A stretch of DNA of 64,000 nt from Tolypeutes matacus (lineage: Eukaryota > Chordata > Mammalia > Cingulata > Chlamyphoridae): assembly GCA_026826555.1 (NCBI GenBank), contig JAKSZT010054324.1, positions 3,556,835 through 3,620,834 on the forward strand, written 5' to 3'. The notes below the pieces were generated by a model. It was not told the DNA's origin and ran no database searches. It was given only the letters and a program-made list of their open reading frames with translations. The number at the start of each line of letters is the position of its first letter. The first letter of the stretch is position 1. A program made the position numbers and the translations under genes. Positions 12,201 through 23,799 of the stretch are shown here, piece after piece.

Positions 12201-13430
12201 TCTTTCTCTCTTCCCATAGTGAGGAAAATGAGCTTCGTGTCTTAAAAAATGTCAAGGCAAGTATGGCTTGAGTTCAAGATGAGGAAGTCTTCCCTCCTAA
12301 CACTTGTTTTTTTACTTAAGCCCATTTTACTGCCTTTAAAAGTGAGATCCCAGGGTGAGCAGCTGCTGAGTGTAGGTCTAAGTTTCAACAGAAGCCTTTG
12401 CTGAGGCACCTGCTGCTTTCAGAGCTGCCTGGGAGTGAGGGAATCCCCCACACAAAAGGCTTCTGTTGGATTTCTATGCATAGCCGAGAAAGGCTTACAT
12501 GACAAGGGAAGAAAACCACGAATGAAAGAAGAGGAAAGACTAGGAAAAGTAAAAGGGAATACTGTCAACAAGAGACTGTGCCAGGGCAAAGATGTGTGTG
12601 TATGTAATGAGAAAAACTGAAAAACAAACCCAAAATGGCTGAAAAGAAAACCTGGTAGCAACATTCAAATTTTCAGAAACCATGGTGGGAACCATAATTA
12701 TCTAAAATTCCCACTAGACATTGTCATTTGAACCATCACATCTCTCCCCTTTTAGTCTGTGCAAGTTACTGATCCTTTCAGAATTCTGAGCCCCTGCCAC
12801 GGGATGCCTGTAATTCCTATGCCCATCTTTCTCTTTGCCTTGGTGCAAGATAGTGGGTATAGGCGGCTTTAAAATATGTACATTATGGAAGGCATGCTTT
12901 CTCTTTGGGTGCTGACTACAATGGCATGTTGTTTTGCTGGTTAAGGAAAGGAATATGTTTTGTAACTAAGTTAGTGCTACCCCATGAGTATGTCATGAAC
13001 CCTTATAGAAGTGATGCCAAACTTGGATCTCTGTGAAAAAATTTATGTTTGCAGCATGCACCATGATATCTGCTAGGCTGAATGTTGAGCTGCATTAGAC
13101 AGGGTGATTAGCGTTCCGAATCACCCCACTCCTGCCACTACTACAGCAGCTGCCACACTGACAGAGCTAAATGCGTGAAAATTCCCATTATTTTGCCTCC
13201 TAATTTACTTTCTCTGCCTCCATATTAAGACAACCTAATAGGAAACCAGTTGGTGGGGTAGACTTGGAAAAATAGTTTTCAAATTTTTAGCCCTGGATCA
13301 ATACAGTGCAGCGGGCAGGTATGGGGCTGAGAGACAGTAGATAAATAATCATCACAAATGGTCACTTGATTCCAGGTGAGTCAGCCTGCATATTGGCAGA
13401 CCTATCGACTGACCTGGCTTGAAAACTTCC
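9241..13430 (+). other. Intronic stretch with L2, L1 and unassigned old repeats
   Basis: No exon seen. 10180-10295 is an L2 3' end in sense (GGCAGGGACTATGTCTTATTC...GTAGGTGCTCCATA). 10830-11420 begins like antisense L2 (ATGCCAGGCATTACAGCATG, GACATGGAGCTTACTCTGTG) and continues into old repeat text of unknown family. 11560-11950 resembles L1 3' sequence. 9583-9640 repeats GTTTATTTGGCAATTTA twice. Confidence 0.45.
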
Positions 13431-13438
13431 ATCTGATC

Positions 13439-13630
13439 CAGAGGTTCTTAACAAGGGGTCCAGGAGCTTGAATTGAAATTGAAAAAAGCATTATTCTTGT
13501 GGGGAGTGTTGGTGCGGGTGTGAGATATTTATTAAATAATAAACAGTATAGTGTGGACTTAACAAGGGGTCCGTGTTTTTCACCTAACTGGCAAAGGGAT
13601 CCATGGGAAAAAAAAGGTTAAGAACCCCTG
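13439..13630. mobile_element. hAT-type miniature DNA transposon with TIR and 8-bp TSD
   Basis: This 192-bp element starts CAGAGGTTCTTAACAAGGGG and ends GGTTAAGAACCCCTG, forming terminal inverted repeats. It is flanked by ATCTGATC (13431-13438) and ATCTAATC (13631-13638), a 7/8 match and the 8-bp length typical of hAT. It contains no coding capacity. Confidence 0.82.
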
Positions 13631-13638
13631 ATCTAATC

Positions 13639-14820
13639 AGAGGCAAATTGGCTCAGTTAGGTTATTTCTCTCAGAAATTTTTTTATTTAGGAAGTAAGAT
13701 TATCAGATAGACAGCAGTGAGAACTAAATGGATGCACGTAAGAGGCCAGGAGCAAACCAAAGTTAAGAGAAGGCAGAAACCATGATAGAGCAGAATCTGA
13801 GGAAATAGTTGTCATATTAATGACAGACTACAAGAGTATCTCCAAACTCCTGCTCCTAAGTATCAAGCAGTTAAGCAGTACCTACGTAGCAACTTAGGGT
13901 GGAAAGCTACTAGATTTGCTGGTAAGGAAACTAGTCTAACTGCATTTAGATAGCTTATTGTTCACAGTACTTTAGGCAGCATGATTCATATTCACACCAG
14001 TTCCCCTTTTCCCCCCAAGTTCCGTGCGGGTGATGTGGCTGTGCACACCAGGACCTGTTTCACAGCTGAGCAACACTGAGCAACCACCCAATCTTAGAAG
14101 GGACCCTGCCCATCCTCCACTGCAGAGAATGACATTATCTTCATTACCCTGGAATGTAAACACATCTTCTCTAGGGAGGGGATGTTTGCTATCTTTCCTG
14201 TGCTGATCAGGAAATAAATGTGCCCCCTGATCTATAGGAGGACACTCTATGTAGCTTCCCAAGCTGTTTGCTATGCCAACATCCCTGGAAAGATAGTTTG
14301 GCATAAGATGTGCAGAAACATCATGGAGAATTGTCTCCCAACACCAAGGCCTCTTAAAGTGCTTTAGCTCTAATTCCAGTTTATACAAGTCCAAGTTCTC
14401 TTTTATCACCTGTTGACATTCCCATGAAACACCCGTTTTTCTTATTGCCATTACATTCCTAAAAGCACCACTCCTTTCCTTGTGTACACTAGCTTGGGTG
14501 GGTTTCTGCTTTTCCCCTGTAAAAGAACAGAACACAAATATGGAAAGTTAGGTTATAGTCAGAATATGTGTGCTTGAATGCAGGTAAAAGTTATAATCAA
14601 ATATGAAATCCTGACACTTGAATGCCATAGGACTAGGCATCCAAGTTATGCTTCTGTTCCAGTTACGCTTCTGTTCATTTGGGATGTGACTGCCCAAGAC
14701 AAAAGAATTTATTTTTATTCATTGGTTCCATGCTTAATGGTGCACGGAATTTGAACCAGAGTCAGATGTGATTAATTTTCTTTCTTATAACTACTATTGT
14801 TTTGATTTCTTATTCTAGGT
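13639..14820 (+). other. Intronic stretch, no recognised gene
   Basis: Holds a 187-codon open frame on the minus strand (13972-14535) with no domain or family that I recognise; chance is a reasonable explanation. No repeat family was assigned to this stretch. Confidence 0.4.
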
Positions 14821-14821
14821 C

Positions 14822-15053
14822 TTTTTTTTTTTTTTTGAGGTACAGGGGGCTGGGGATTGAACCTGGGACCTCGTATGTGGGAAGCTGGCACTCAACCACT
14901 GAGCCACATAAGCTTCCCTGAGTTGTTTTTTATTTTGTTTTGTTTTGTTTGTTGTTTATTTTTGTTTATTCAAGAGGCACAGGGAACTGAACCCAGGACC
15001 TCCCATGTGAGGGGTGGGTGGGTGCTCAACCACTTGAGCCACAACTACTCCCC
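14822..15053 (-). mobile_element. DAS-type SINE, short dimer
   Basis: On the minus strand, head A (GTAGTTGTGGCTCAAGTGGT...) with a B box (GGTTCAGTTCCCTGTGCCTC) is joined by an A-rich linker to head B (CTTATGTGGCTCAGTGGTTG, B box GGTTCAATCCCCAGCCCC). It ends GTACCTCAAAA and an A run. It has the same two-part layout as 37836-38057. Confidence 0.88.
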
Positions 15054-15510
15054 TTCTTTTTAAAAGTCTTGATCCATTGCATTAAATGAAGCTTAGATGC
15101 TTGGAAAAGATGTAACTTGGCTTACAGATTTATACACAAGCAATAAGTAGAAACACAATCAGAAGCTATATATTTATATATATCATTTCACAATTTGGTC
15201 CAGGAGCTATATTGTTTTTCATAGGACTATCAAGTGAAAATGTTGGCCATAATTATTTGTTACAGGGTTTTTGTTGTTGTTGTTTTAATTAGATGTAGGC
15301 TTTGATCCTTTTTGTAATGAGGCTTGAATATCAGCTCAGGGGGTTTGCACCTTCTATGGTTGGCAATAATATCATTGAGTTTTCTACACAGAGTTGCATC
15401 ATCAGAGAGCTATTACAAATGCAGCATATTCATAATGCCTCCACCTCAGAAAACACAGAACACAAAGGGAAAAAATTCTAATATCACAATAATTCTGCTG
15501 TTAACATTTT

Positions 15511-15926
15511 TTTTTTTTAAGATTTATTTATTCCCCTCTGCCCCCCGTTGTTTTTTGTGCACGCTCTCTGGTCACTGTGTCCATTTGCTGTGTGTTCTTC
15601 TTTGTCTGCTTGGCTTCTCTTTATGCAGCACCAGGAACCGATCCTGGGACCTTCTGGAGTGGGAGAGAGGCGCTCAATCTCTTGTGCCACCTCAGCTCCC
15701 TGGTCTACTGTGTCTCTTATTGTCTCTCCTCTGTTTCTCTTTTTGTTGCATCATCTTGCTGTGGCAGCTCTCTGCTCAGGCCAGCACTACTGCATGGGCT
15801 AGCACTCCTGCACGGGCCAGGTCACCACGTGGGCCAACTTGCCTTTACCAGGAGGCCCTGGGAATGGAACCCTGGACCTCCTATATGGTAGACAGGAGCC
15901 TAATCGCTTGTGCCACATCCGCTTCC
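15511..15926 (-). mobile_element. DAS-type SINE, long dimer with expanded internal module; 16-bp TSD
   Basis: TSD CTGCTGTTAACATTTT lies at 15495-15510 and 15927-15942. The minus strand has head 1 (GCGGATGTGGCACAAGCGAT), a body with several GGCC(A/C)-centred units of about 20 bp, then head 2 (GAGCTGAGGTGGCACAAGAG) with B-box-like GGATCGGTTCC, and an AATAAATAAATC tail. Open frames of 84-220 codons across it are SINE artefacts. Confidence 0.9.
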
Positions 15927-15943
15927 CTGCTGTTAACATTTTT

Positions 15944-18900
15944 GTACAGCTGTATTTTAAAGAAGAGTAATTTGCCAGGAGGGTAGAGTAGAGAGGAAAG
16001 AGAGCATATAATGTAGGGTCAGTTTGAGAAGGTCCAGATGAGAGTTGATATGAAAGCCTGAAGTGAGGTAGGAACCATGGGAGTGGAGAGAAAGGGATTA
16101 ATATTAGGGACCTTCCAGAGATAGAATCAGTGGGAAGCTGAGACTCACTGGACATGAGCAGGAATTGCCCAAGCAATGCTGAGGTTTGGGGTTGTGTGAC
16201 TGGGAGAGACACAGAGGTCTTGACAGAATGAATGGTATTGGAGAGGCCTGGGGACCTAGGGAGGAAGTAGGCTTGAACCCAGTAGCCATGGGTCTCAGTT
16301 CTGTTTCTGCAGGCATGTCCCCTAACCTCAGCGAACCTATTTCCTCCCTCTGTAAGATGAGTCTGGCAATCTCTACCTTGCCAGACTGCTGGAAGGCTTA
16401 GAGAAAATACATGTAAAGCAGCTCAAGCATTGGAAATGTAAAGCAACTCAAACAGAAGTTGTTAATATTAGGAAGAGGTAGAGGGCTTATTTTGTGGTAG
16501 AGGTATGCATGGTTTTGTTCTGTGTAGTGTAGAAGCTGAGACTGGACTCTGGAGCCAGACTGCCTCAGTTTGAATCAAGCTCTGCCACTTATTAGCTGTG
16601 TAATCTTATAATTTCTCATTGTAAAATGGAAATAATAACAGTACCTACCTCAGAGTTTCTTGAGGATTAAATTAGTTAATAGTATAGAGTAAATGATAGA
16701 GGTATGTGCTATGATCATTATTGTTATTAATATTTTATCCATTGGACTGGATGCCTAAGAGACATCTGGCTAAAACTGTCTACCTGACAATGGAAAGTGC
16801 TTGTCTAGAGATTGTATGAGCATTTAAAAATAGTGGTAGAGCCAATTTTCCAGGATGTTCCATGTGTAGTCAGGGTTAAAGGCTAGGAGTTGTTTCTGTA
16901 ACTGAGGTGTGATGGTCACTGTCATGGTGTGTCTCAGAGTCCCAGGCTAGCCCTTCCAAGGTGGGTACATCGCCCTGGGTGTGTGACTGTGTTTACTATT
17001 ACTCTGGTGAGCCTGATGTCTGGGTATAAGTGCCTGCAGAAAGCACCTTAAGATGCCTAGGATCCTGAGTTCCCAGAGAGGAAGAGAGAGAGGACGTGTT
17101 TGTGTGTGGCAGGGCAGACGGTTGATTTGTGCAGGCATAAAGTCCAAGGGGAAGGTGCAGAGCTTGGTTGATGGGCAGACTGAGATGCAGCAGGGACAAG
17201 GTGTGGAGCAAACAGAAGGGAACCCTGGGACAGCCGCCACAGAGCTGGTATGGTGGCCCTCTCATGTGTGTAGACTGGAGTGGCTCCAAGGCACAGAAGG
17301 AGGCCAACAGCAGATACCATTCAAGTTCTTTATGGTTTTTATTTCAAGTAAAAATAAACTCCTTAAAATTACCAGCTCTAGTCTGCTCTCTGCTTACTGC
17401 TTCTCCTCCTTCAGCTTTGCACAGAGGGAAATCTGCACTTTCTAGGTCTTCCTGCCCCGCCCGTTTTTTTTTTGTTTGTTTGTTTGTTTGTTTGCTTCAA
17501 TTTTTGTTGTTATTTTTCTAATGTTGGTCTATTAAAACTGGAAGCAGAGACTACTTTAGCAGCCCTACCTAGCAGGCAGGGTGTGCTGGGTCAGGGTCTT
17601 CTCCCACAATTAATGCAGAATCTCTGAGTGGAAGTTCTGATGAAGGACTCCTAGCCACTTCTGTGTTCATCCATCCCGGTGCCAGGAGATCTTGACTGGT
17701 CTTGCATATTTAGAAAAACATTCATTATGAAATGCAGGTCACTTGGGCATCACTGATCCTCTAAAACTTAGAAAGAATTGGTCTGAATCCCAGTTCCAGG
17801 TTCTGGGGAGTTCAACCCCTGACCCCTGCCCTGGTCCTCAGTGAGCTTCTCTGTCGTTGCTCCCTAATTGCACAGCACCCTCACTTCTGCTCAGAATCTG
17901 ATCTGGACTCAAAGCCTATCCCTTCTCCATTTCTACAAGAAATTCAGTGGAAATCGGCATTTTTCCGAATCTGTAGCTTTCTTGAAAATTTTACGAGAGT
18001 TTGGGAGCAGAGAAAGGACCACCACAGCCATGGGCTAACCCCCTGCCATTTTCCCTGCATTGCTTAATGTTCTGCCAGCTCTCTCTTGCACCCTTCAGCT
18101 GTACACAGGACCAGGTCTTTTAAGACTTTCAGAGGCACTGGGTCCTCTTATGCCCACACACATACTGAACATCTCAAATATACATCCACATCCCACATTA
18201 ATGTAATTTTTGCTGCAAAAAATAAAAATGCTTTTTATTTTTCAAAATAAAAATGGTTTTTGAAATTATTTGATTATAAGTAACATTTAATTTATGGTTA
18301 GCTCTCATTTCTTGGGAGTTATACAGTCAAAAACTCTTGAAAAGTTAGAAAAAATTTAGCCAATTGTTTTCATATATAATAAAATATTTTTGAATATTAA
18401 ATTTACCAATTAAAAAAGTAAACAATATATTTTGTTGAAATTTACCTAAGCCTTGGTTCATTCTAATTTTTTTCTTTTTGTGCTCTGGAGACATTAATCT
18501 CTTTAAAGCTCTCACATGTTTGTGTAGGCCCCATAAAGATGCTAAGCCTTGGGCATAGTTTCAGTGCTTTCCAGTGGATAAAACAAGTCAGCAGGGGGCC
18601 TGTCCACAAGCAGGACCTCAAGCAAGGGTCCCTAGCTTCATCCCTTGCCAGGCACAACCCCGTCAAGCCCTCTGGAATTATGATGAACACAATTTTCTTT
18701 GTCTCAGACCACGACCAAGTTTAAAAATAGCAATGCAATGGTTTTCTCAAACAGGGATTTCATCAGGAACCTAAAGAACCTTTGGAGAATGCTTCATTTG
18801 GAAGTGGACTTGGTTTGAAGGCAGATGTAGAGAGGACGGCATCCTGGCAGAGGCACCAGCATGGGCAGAAGTGTGGAGGTGGGGTCTGAGAGGTGTCTGG

Positions 18901-19860
18901 GTCAGGTCTCAAAGGCCTTGGAAGCCCCGCTGAACGCTGAACGTTTGGACCTTATCTCATAGGCCCTGGGGAAGAAAGGACGTTCCCGGCACTGGCTCCA
19001 ATAACAGATGCAAAGAGCAACTTAATGTGAACATTGCCAGACTCTTCTTTCCCTTTCTCTTCTCCTTCCTCCTAGCCATCCTTCCAGGTACATTCCAGGA
19101 AGCTTTAACATTACTATCTTTATTTTAAACAGCTAGACAGGCCCAGGTATATAATAAGTCCCCAGAGGGAACTTGGTGTAAGCAGAACTGATGGAACAAA
19201 ACATCCAGACATTTGAGTGTTGAGTGACCACTGGTGCTCCACATGCTTTATGTTTGGATTATTCAGTACTTTTCCCAGCTTTTAATGTTAGGTCTCTTTT
19301 AGCCAAATGATAAGGTTGAACAGGGTAGAAATTACAGGGTGGGGATCACCCTGATGTTTTAGTAGAAGCCATTGCTTTCCATTCAATGTTGCAAGGGTTG
19401 TTCATTTTTTCTTTTGTTTTTGCTTTATTTATCATACTTTTTGTTTGTTTCATTTTATCTCCTTTCTTTCCGTACATGGATAGATAACATTTTCTTTTCC
19501 ATTTTTCTTTTTTCAGTATTTACTTCTTAAAAATATTGGTGGTCAGTTTAAAAAAATTGGATTTCCCATACAACTATGAATTTCTAGCTATTTTTAGAAG
19601 TTTAAGCACATGACCCTGGGCTTGAATTCCCTTTGACAATAGTCTACAAGACCCGAGGCCCAGCTGTCTTCTTTAGAGAGAGACACTCTCACCAGTTTAC
19701 CCCAAGCCCAACCACACTTTACTGTCTTTCTGACCCTGAGGAGACATCACTTACCATTTCACTTGAACTGTTGTTTTCCTATCAGTGGCTGTTTACTTTA
19801 CTACCCTGCCCCTGTAGGCATTTGAGTTTACGACCAGCTTTTAGCTGGAGCCTTTAGTCA
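15944..19860 (+). other. Intronic stretch with MIR and old repeats
   Basis: No exon seen. 15970-16300 and 18800-18990 resemble old interspersed text of unassigned family. 16538-16735 is a MIR in antisense (GCCACTTATTAGCTGTGTAA, GTAAAATGGAAATAATAACA). A TTTG microsatellite lies at about 17470-17496. Open frames of about 100-130 codons at 16947-17521 overlap on both strands and show no recognised protein. Confidence 0.45.
16538..16735 (-). repeat. MIR
   Basis: Antisense MIR core: TTTGAATCAAGCTCTGCCAC, TTAGCTGTGTAATCTT, GTACCTACCTCAGAGT and TTGAGGATTAAATTAG occur in the expected order. Confidence 0.8.
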
Positions 19861-21282
19861 TTTTACACTTGTTATAGTTACTGATCTACTTTAATTCACA
19901 TCTGCCATTCTCTTTTGTGCTTTTTATTTGTCCCACAATTTCTGTTTCTTCTCTCCTTTCTTGTCTTCTTTTGGATTGATTGCTGTCTCCCTCTATGTTT
20001 TCTCCTTTACCTCTCTGAAAGGGGTACTGTCTGCTTTTATTCATTCAGTAGTTAACCGAGGAAATATAGCATGCCTCTTTAACTTACCATAGCTTAAAGT
20101 GATCAATACTTTAGCCATCCTCTGAAAAACACCTTCTCATTTATTGCCCCTCCCCCAATTCTGTGCTATTCTATTATTTCAAGTTTATGTATTTTTTTCT
20201 TTTTAAAATTCCACAAGGCATTGCTTCTTTTATTATTTTGGAAAGTCGATGCTTGTATTGATTTACCTATGTATTTGCCACTTTCTGTCCTCTTAAGTCC
20301 TACTTATATCTCAGAATTTTATATTTTGTATCTCCTTATATGCTTGGAATTCCCTATATCTCTTCTTATATGTCTTACATCTGTGACCAATTTCCTTTTG
20401 CCTGAAGTACATTCTTTAGAATTTCCTTTAGTGAGAGTCTTCTGGTGGCACATTGATTCAGGTTTTATTTGTCTGAACATGTCTCAGTTGAGTGTTTTTT
20501 ATTCCTTTTTCCTCCCCTTTCCTACTTTAGACATTATGCATTCCATTTCTTCTCCTCCACTTACTCTTCAATTCTCCTAAAATTATAATATATATGTTTA
20601 ACTTTTAAAAAGTTTTAAATTATTCAAAATTGTTATTCTCCTATGAAACAATACAAGGATCTTAAAATACTTTACCCCCTTCCATATTACCATCGCCTAA
20701 TATTTTGGCTCCACCTTGTTTTTAACTTCTACCCCATTAATATTTTTAAGATTTTTAAATAGTAGGGAAGTTTATAAATCTACTAACATGTTTACTATCT
20801 TCTTTACTCATCTTTGTTTATCTTACTTTCTGTCAGTTTAATTTACTTAATATTGAAATTACTTTAAGAAGTTTAATATTTCTTTCAGTGACTGCCTGTG
20901 AACTGGATATTCCCTCAGGTTGTTTTTTTTTTTCTCTCTCTCTTTTTTTATGAATATATCTTTATTTTCACCTCTATTTTTTCAGCAGTAATTTAGCTAG
21001 GTATGGAATTTTAAATTTAGTTGGATAGCTATTTTTTTTTCACTACTTTGAATATGCTATTTCATTATTTTATGGCCTCTATCATTGATGAAAAGTCTAC
21101 TGCTAACTTGATTGCCATCAGTGAGTTGGTAACCTGTCTTTTGCTTTCTGGTTGTTTTTATGACTTTCTATTTGGCTCTGGTGCTCTGTAGTTTACCACA
21201 ATGTGTCTAGGTGTGTGTGTTTGTGTTTTCTTAAACCTGCTTTAAACTTGTAATTTTTCAACTCGAGAACACATGTATTTCT

Positions 21283-21648
21283 CCCTCTCCCCCAACCAAG
21301 ATGGCTCCCTTGTCTGTTTGCTTGTTGTTTTTGCTCATAGTTTGTGCTCATTGTCTGTTTGGTTTTTCTTTAGGAGACACCGGGGGAACTGAACCTGGGA
21401 CCTCCTGTGCGGGAGACTGATGCTCAACTTCTTGAGCCACATCACTCCCTGCTCATTTTTGTTTTTGCTCATTGTCTGCTCATTGTCTTGCTTGTTGTCT
21501 TTGTTTATTGTCTGCTTGTTGTTTTTGCTCAACGTCTGCTTGTCACCTGCTCATTGTTTGTTTGTCTTCTTTAGGAGGCACCAGGGAACCGAGCCTGGGA
21601 CCTCCCATGTGGGAGGCGGGTACTCAACTGCTTGAGCCACATCTGAAA
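21283..21648 (-). mobile_element. DAS-type SINE, dimer with expanded internal repeats; 15-bp TSD
   Basis: TSD AACACATGTATTTCT lies at 21268-21282 and 21649-21663. Minus-strand heads begin AGATGTGGCTCAAGCAGTTG and TGATGTGGCTCAAGAAGTTG. Each has a B box (GGCTCGGTTCCCTGG; GGTTCAGTTCCCCC) and is followed by GCCTCCTAAAGAAG-type sequence. Between and after them are repeats of GAGCAAAAAC/AACAAGCAGAC type, showing tandem growth of the linker. Confidence 0.88.
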
Positions 21649-21809
21649 AACACATGTATTTCTTTAATACGTTAATTTTCAACCATTGTAATTTCAATAT
21701 TGCTTCTCTCATAATCTTCTCTTCCTTTCTTCTGGAACTCTACTTAAATATTTGTTTTATTTCCCATAGTCTACTCTCCATGTCTTATAATCTCTCTCAC
21801 ATGTTTCTA

Positions 21810-21880
21810 TCTCTGTGTTATATTCTTTTATTTTTATTTTTATTTTTTTTTCTTTTTTTTTTCTCTCTGTGTTATATTCT
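21810..21880. repeat. T-rich 37-nt insert flanked by a 17-bp direct repeat
   Basis: TCTCTGTGTTATATTCT occurs at 21810-21826 and 21864-21880. Only T-rich sequence (TTTTATTTTTATTTT... with long T runs) lies between. This is what an antisense poly(A)-only retrotransposition would leave. Confidence 0.85.
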
Positions 21881-21934
21881 GAGTAATGTCTTCAGATCCA
21901 TCTTCCATGATAATAATTCTTGTCAGCTGTATTT

Positions 21935-22330
21935 AATATGCATACAATGGGTTGACATAAACATGGGAATTTACTGACTCATAGTTTTGAGGCATTAGCA
22001 AGGTGAAGCTTTCTCCCCAAAGATGGTGGCATTCTGGGACTGCCTACCAGTGATGGTCCTTGACTTTTCCATCAAATGGCAATATACATGGTGACATCTT
22101 CTCCTTTCTCTCTTGAGTTCCATTGACTTCCAGCTTCTAGCTGCTTCCTGTGGCTTCTCTAGCCATGTCTAATTTCCTTTGCTTATAAGGACTTCAGCCA
22201 TATTGGATTAAGGCCCACCCTCATTCAGTTTGGAAACACCTAAACTACTAAAGTTTTCACAAGTCCTATTTACAAGTGGGTTTATGCCCTCAGGGCCAGG
22301 AGGTGACCTGAATATGCCTTTTGCGGAGTA
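21935..22330 (-). mobile_element. LTR-like (MaLR-type) segment, antisense
   Basis: Homologous to 8760-9240: ATACAATGGGTTGACATAAA, TTGACTTCCAGCTTCTAGCT, GCTTATAAGGACTTCAGCC and TATTGGATTAAGGCCCACCC. The last phrase is common in antisense MaLR LTRs. Assignment is by recall, not by search. Confidence 0.5.
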
Positions 22331-23795
22331 TTCAATAAAATCCCCAACAGATACCAAGATCAGGTTAGCTGTGCAAGAAATTTATTAGGGCAACCCTGAG
22401 AGCAAAACCAGCATCCAGTACAAAATGAAAATGTGGGGCCCCTTGTTAAATTTTAAGAATTTCAAGATGGCTACAGCAGAGCATTCAATGAAATGCAGGG
22501 CCCTTCTGAGTGTGAGATCCTGTGCAACTGTGCAGGTCACACAGCCATGAACCAGCCCTGCTTGAGGGAAGATGAAAAGGGAGCTGGCAGGGGGCTGGGA
22601 AAGCCATCAGATTGTCATACAAGTGTGATTCCAGGTGAAGGTGAGAGGGGAGGAAGGAAAGCCAAGTGGAAGCATCCTAGAATGCTATGCAGTTCTAATA
22701 GTTTGTCAGGGTCATTGGGAGTCCTTGGGCCAAGGTCAAATGTCAGAAGAGTTCTTAAATTTTCCAGGAGCATGCTTGCCTTGGTACCCCTGCCTTGTTC
22801 AGTCGTTGATTGGGAATGGCCTCTGGGAAACATGACTGGCACAACACAGAGATGGATTTCAGAGCACAACAGCTGGGACCCTTGGTCAATTACACTTCTT
22901 GAAGTTGGAAGTCTGCAAGGCACATTCCCATTATGGCCTTGCTGGTAAAGAGGTTTCTAGGCAGAAGGAACAGTAATTGCAGAGACTCTGAAGTGAGAGA
23001 AAATTTGGTTGTTGGAGAAACATCAAGGATGCCAATGTAGATAGAACAGATTGTGAGGGGAAGAGTTGTAGAGGAAGGAGAGGTATCCAGTAGATAGAGC
23101 AGATAGTGAAGAAGAAAAGGTATCCAGAAGCCATATCTGTAGATCATGGCTTTGTGGGCCAAGATGGCAACCTTGGTTTTTATTTCGAATGAGATGGGAA
23201 GCTTTTACAGAGTTTTGAGAAAGAAATGACTTGATTTCACTTATATTTTTAAGTACCACTCTGGCTGCTGTGTGGAAATAGATTGTAGAGGGAGAGAATT
23301 GGAAGCAGGGCAACCAGTCAGTGGCCATTGCCACTGTACAAGAAAGAGAGGATGGTGGCTTGGACAAACATAGTCATTGGGAAGGTGATGGGAAGTGTGG
23401 GATATGGTGGCAATTTGGAGATAAAACCATATAATTTGCTGATGGATTGGATGAGCAGTGTGAGGAAAAGAGAAGAGTCAATAATACCCTACAGGTTTTG
23501 GGCTAGAGCAACTAGATAACTAGGGTTGTCATTATCTGAGATGGGAACACTGGGTGGGTAGCAGATCTGGAGTTTATAGAAATGGAAATCTAGATATCTG
23601 CCAGGTTTTGGAAGTCCCATATTGTTTTGCTACTTGCTCTTTCATGTTCGTGGAGTTCTTTACATTTCAGTGCAGCTATATCTACTTTGGGGTCTGTCCA
23701 ATATTTTCTTGTATGGATGAACTACTTCCCTATTAATGGATTTTGGATTGTTTCTCTTTTTTTGTATGGGTTTGTAAAGATGGATAATTTTACAT
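22331..23795 (+). other. Old interspersed repeat text, no gene
   Basis: About 22560-23560 carries phrases common to an ancient mammalian repeat whose name I cannot give with confidence (ACCACTCTGGCTGCTGTGTG, GATGGTGGCTTGGACAAACA, TTTGCTGATGGATTGGATGA). The 151-codon frame at 22493-22948 lies in this material and shows no protein family. Confidence 0.45.
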
Positions 23796-23799
23796 AACT

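Larger units (their letters stand above)
19861..21890 (-). mobile_element. L1-derived sequence, interrupted by a SINE
   Basis: The plus strand carries T-rich text typical of antisense old L1: TCACTACTTTGAATATGCTA, GATGAAAAGTCTACTGC, CTGGTTGTTTTTATGACTTT, ACCACAATGTGTCTAGGTGT, and after the SINE, CTTCTGGAACTC. The SINE at 21283-21648 sits inside it with a clean TSD. The subfamily cannot be assigned by eye. Confidence 0.55.

Noticed and set aside
15324..15986. 220-codon open frame and overlapping 84- and 104-codon frames
   Set aside because: They run through the antisense SINE at 15511-15926. Similar peptides appear at every long SINE dimer (29154-29377, 41161-41496, 53697-54092), so they are repeat artefacts.
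22493..22948. 151-codon open frame as a novel gene
   Set aside because: It lies in text shared with other old repeat segments of the window, overlaps frames on the opposite strand and shows no domain.
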